Source: Adlercreutzia caecimuris B7 (lineage in GTDB: Bacteria; Actinomycetota; Coriobacteriia; Coriobacteriales; Eggerthellaceae). Taken from it: DNA of 64,000 nt. The notes beneath the pieces were generated by a model. That model was not told the origin of the DNA. It made no database searches and saw only the letters and a program-made list of their open reading frames with translations. The position numbers and the translations under genes were made by a program. Below are positions 62,795 to 64,000 of this stretch, piece after piece. Every line of letters begins with the position of its first letter. Positions within the stretch are counted from its first letter, which is position 1. Location: positions 123,401 through 187,400 of the forward strand of contig NZ_KE159646.1 in NCBI RefSeq assembly GCF_000403355.2. Reading direction: 5' to 3'.

Positions 62795-64000
62795 ATGGAT
62801 CAGAGTCCGCAGGGAAATTTGCGCGAAGGTTTGCGTTGGGAAAATATCGAGGATGCTCGTGAAGATATTGCGCTTATGCGCACATGGCTCGACCAGCTTG
62901 ACGATATTTCGGTGAGCGTCCGAGAAGAAGCCGTCGCAGCAAAAAAGAATTACCAAAAGCTTATCGGCAGCCGTATGGTTCAGCTTTGGATCGAATGGCG
63001 CAAGAGACTTCACAAGCCGTATGGAGTTTATGAAAGAAAAATCCCGGATGTAGATGCATACGCTCCCTCCACTCGCGAGAATGCAAGGAAGCGATGGAAT
63101 CAAGTCGTAGAAGAGGCTGCGACGCTTTCCAGCAGCAACGGAACGGGTTATTACCAGAAGAGCGAGTACCGCATCGGTGTTATTGCGGATGAATTCAACT
63201 ATCGAATGTATGCAGATGCGGTTCATGTCGTATATATTTCTCCCGATAACTTCCTTGAAGTTATCGGTAAGGGGGAAATCGACTGCCTGTTCGTCATGTC
63301 CTGTTGGCGCGGAATCGGCTCTTTTGTGGATGTTGGTGAAAAGGAGTTCTGCCACTACTTTGGAAAAGAGGGACTCGAGCTCATAGAGACCATTGTGGAT
63401 TATGCCAATTCTCGCGGGGTTCTCACCATCTTCCAAAGTACCGAGGATCCTGTCGACTTCGATCGTTATGCGGGCATATCGAAGCAATGCAGCTATGTGT
63501 TCAGCTCAGATGTTGATTCCATCGAGGCCTATAAGGCATTGCGAGACGACGACAATGTGTTCCTTTTCGAATATGGTGTGAATCCCTTAATCCATAATCC
63601 GATCGGGTTTTGCAACAAAAGCCCCCTGAAGCGTGGGGTGATGTTTGCTGGCTCGTATTATTCGAAAAAGTTTCTCGAGAGGCATGAGGCACAAGCGCGC
63701 ATCTTTGGCGGCATCCTAGCTGCAAAACGACCGCTGTGGATCGTCGATCGCTTCTATAATGAAGATGGCCGCCTCTTTCCCTCAAAGTACCGGAAGTACG
63801 TTCTCCCGTCATTGCCCTACGGCGACCTCCAGAAGGCCCACAAGCTGTTCGACTACTCCGTCAACCTCAACAGCGTGACCACGAGCCCGACCATGTGCGC
63901 CCGAAGGACCTACGAGGTCCAGGCGCTCGGGGGCCTCATGCTGTCCAACTACTCCCTGGCGGTGTCCAACCAGTTCCCCGAGATACCCATCGTGCTGGAG
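62795..64000 (+). CDS. CgeB-like glycosyltransferase, truncated by the window edge
   Basis: The frame is open from ATG 62795 to the last base (402 codons, no stop). The upstream sequence has only a weak RBS. A helical N-terminus (about 1-80) precedes a GT-B-like fold: residues 125-300 hold an N-terminal domain (YRIGVIADEFNYRMYADAVHVVYISPDNFLEVI). The C-terminal part shows the Glyco_trans_1_2/CgeB pattern: YGDLQKAHKLFDYSVNLNSVTTSPTMCARRTYEVQALGGLMLSNYSLAVSNQFPEI. These enzymes use NDP-sugars; the acceptor is unknown. Codon use turns sharply GC-rich after about 63820. Confidence 0.82.
   Translation, partial: MDQSPQGNLREGLRWENIEDAREDIALMRTWLDQLDDISVSVREEAVAAKKNYQKLIGSRMVQLWIEWRKRLHKPYGVYERKIPDVDAYAPSTRENARKRWNQVVEEAATLSSSNGTGYYQKSEYRIGVIADEFNYRMYADAVHVVYISPDNFLEVIGKGEIDCLFVMSCWRGIGSFVDVGEKEFCHYFGKEGLELIETIVDYANSRGVLTIFQSTEDPVDFDRYAGISKQCSYVFSSDVDSIEAYKALRDDDNVFLFEYGVNPLIHNPIGFCNKSPLKRGVMFAGSYYSKKFLERHEAQARIFGGILAAKRPLWIVDRFYNEDGRLFPSKYRKYVLPSLPYGDLQKAHKLFDYSVNLNSVTTSPTMCARRTYEVQALGGLMLSNYSLAVSNQFPEIPIVLE

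Overview
The window is 64 kb of high-GC DNA packed on both strands with complete bacterial genes and one gene cut by the right edge. GTG and TTG starts are common, the ribosome-binding sites are purine-rich, a transcriptional T-box controls a tRNA synthetase, and there are teichoic-acid-type ABC exporter and TagB/TagF-like genes. This fits a Gram-positive, high-GC actinobacterium of the Coriobacteriia (Eggerthellaceae-like). That placement is inferred from gene content and style, not from a marker gene. I found no rRNA, tRNA or CRISPR array.

Left part (1-23.8 kb): mostly housekeeping. It holds a small HTH protein, a YeiH-type transporter, uvrB with a clear LexA box, a membrane-anchored polysaccharide deacetylase, and an antitoxin/PIN/recN operon. 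These are followed by a secreted coiled-coil/RlpA-like protein, T-box-pheS-pheT-acpS, an IS3-family element nested in a palindromic repeat, glmS, a hybrid histidine kinase, nnrD, a DUF308-type membrane protein and ligA.

Middle part (23.9-45 kb): cell-wall and surface-polymer genes. Two NlpC/P60 hydrolases (one with PASTA and glucosaminidase domains) precede wecA/tagO, a polymer ABC exporter and two CDP-glycerol/ribitol-phosphotransferase-like genes. Then come two paralogous secreted beta-helix proteins enclosing an MBOAT acyltransferase and an AlgX/AlgJ-like protein, the same family combination found in alginate modification. A second IS3-family element sits in the loop of the terminator after the second beta-helix gene. 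Two polysaccharide pyruvyl transferase family genes follow on the minus strand.

Right part (45-64 kb): a long plus-strand run of sugar-activation genes. It starts with a TarI/IspD-like cytidylyltransferase, an SDR and a large membrane protein. Next come rfbA, rfbB, a YfhO-type membrane glycosyltransferase, a WecE-like aminotransferase, an Und-P glycosyltransferase, a second SDR, an ATP-grasp ligase and two SMR half-flippases. The run ends with a GT2, wecC, wecB and a truncated CgeB-like glycosyltransferase. Read together, the genes suggest that a dTDP-4-amino sugar is made, perhaps acylated by the ATP-grasp enzyme, loaded on undecaprenyl phosphate, flipped and transferred to a wall polymer, parallel in logic to the Arn (lipid A aminoarabinose) pathway. 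WecB/WecC supply UDP-ManNAcA.

Regulatory signals visible by eye include SOS boxes (uvrB, possibly recN), a T-box, extended -10 promoters, terminator-like hairpins in the glmS and ligA leaders, candidate leaderless starts, and a programmed -1 frameshift in the second IS.
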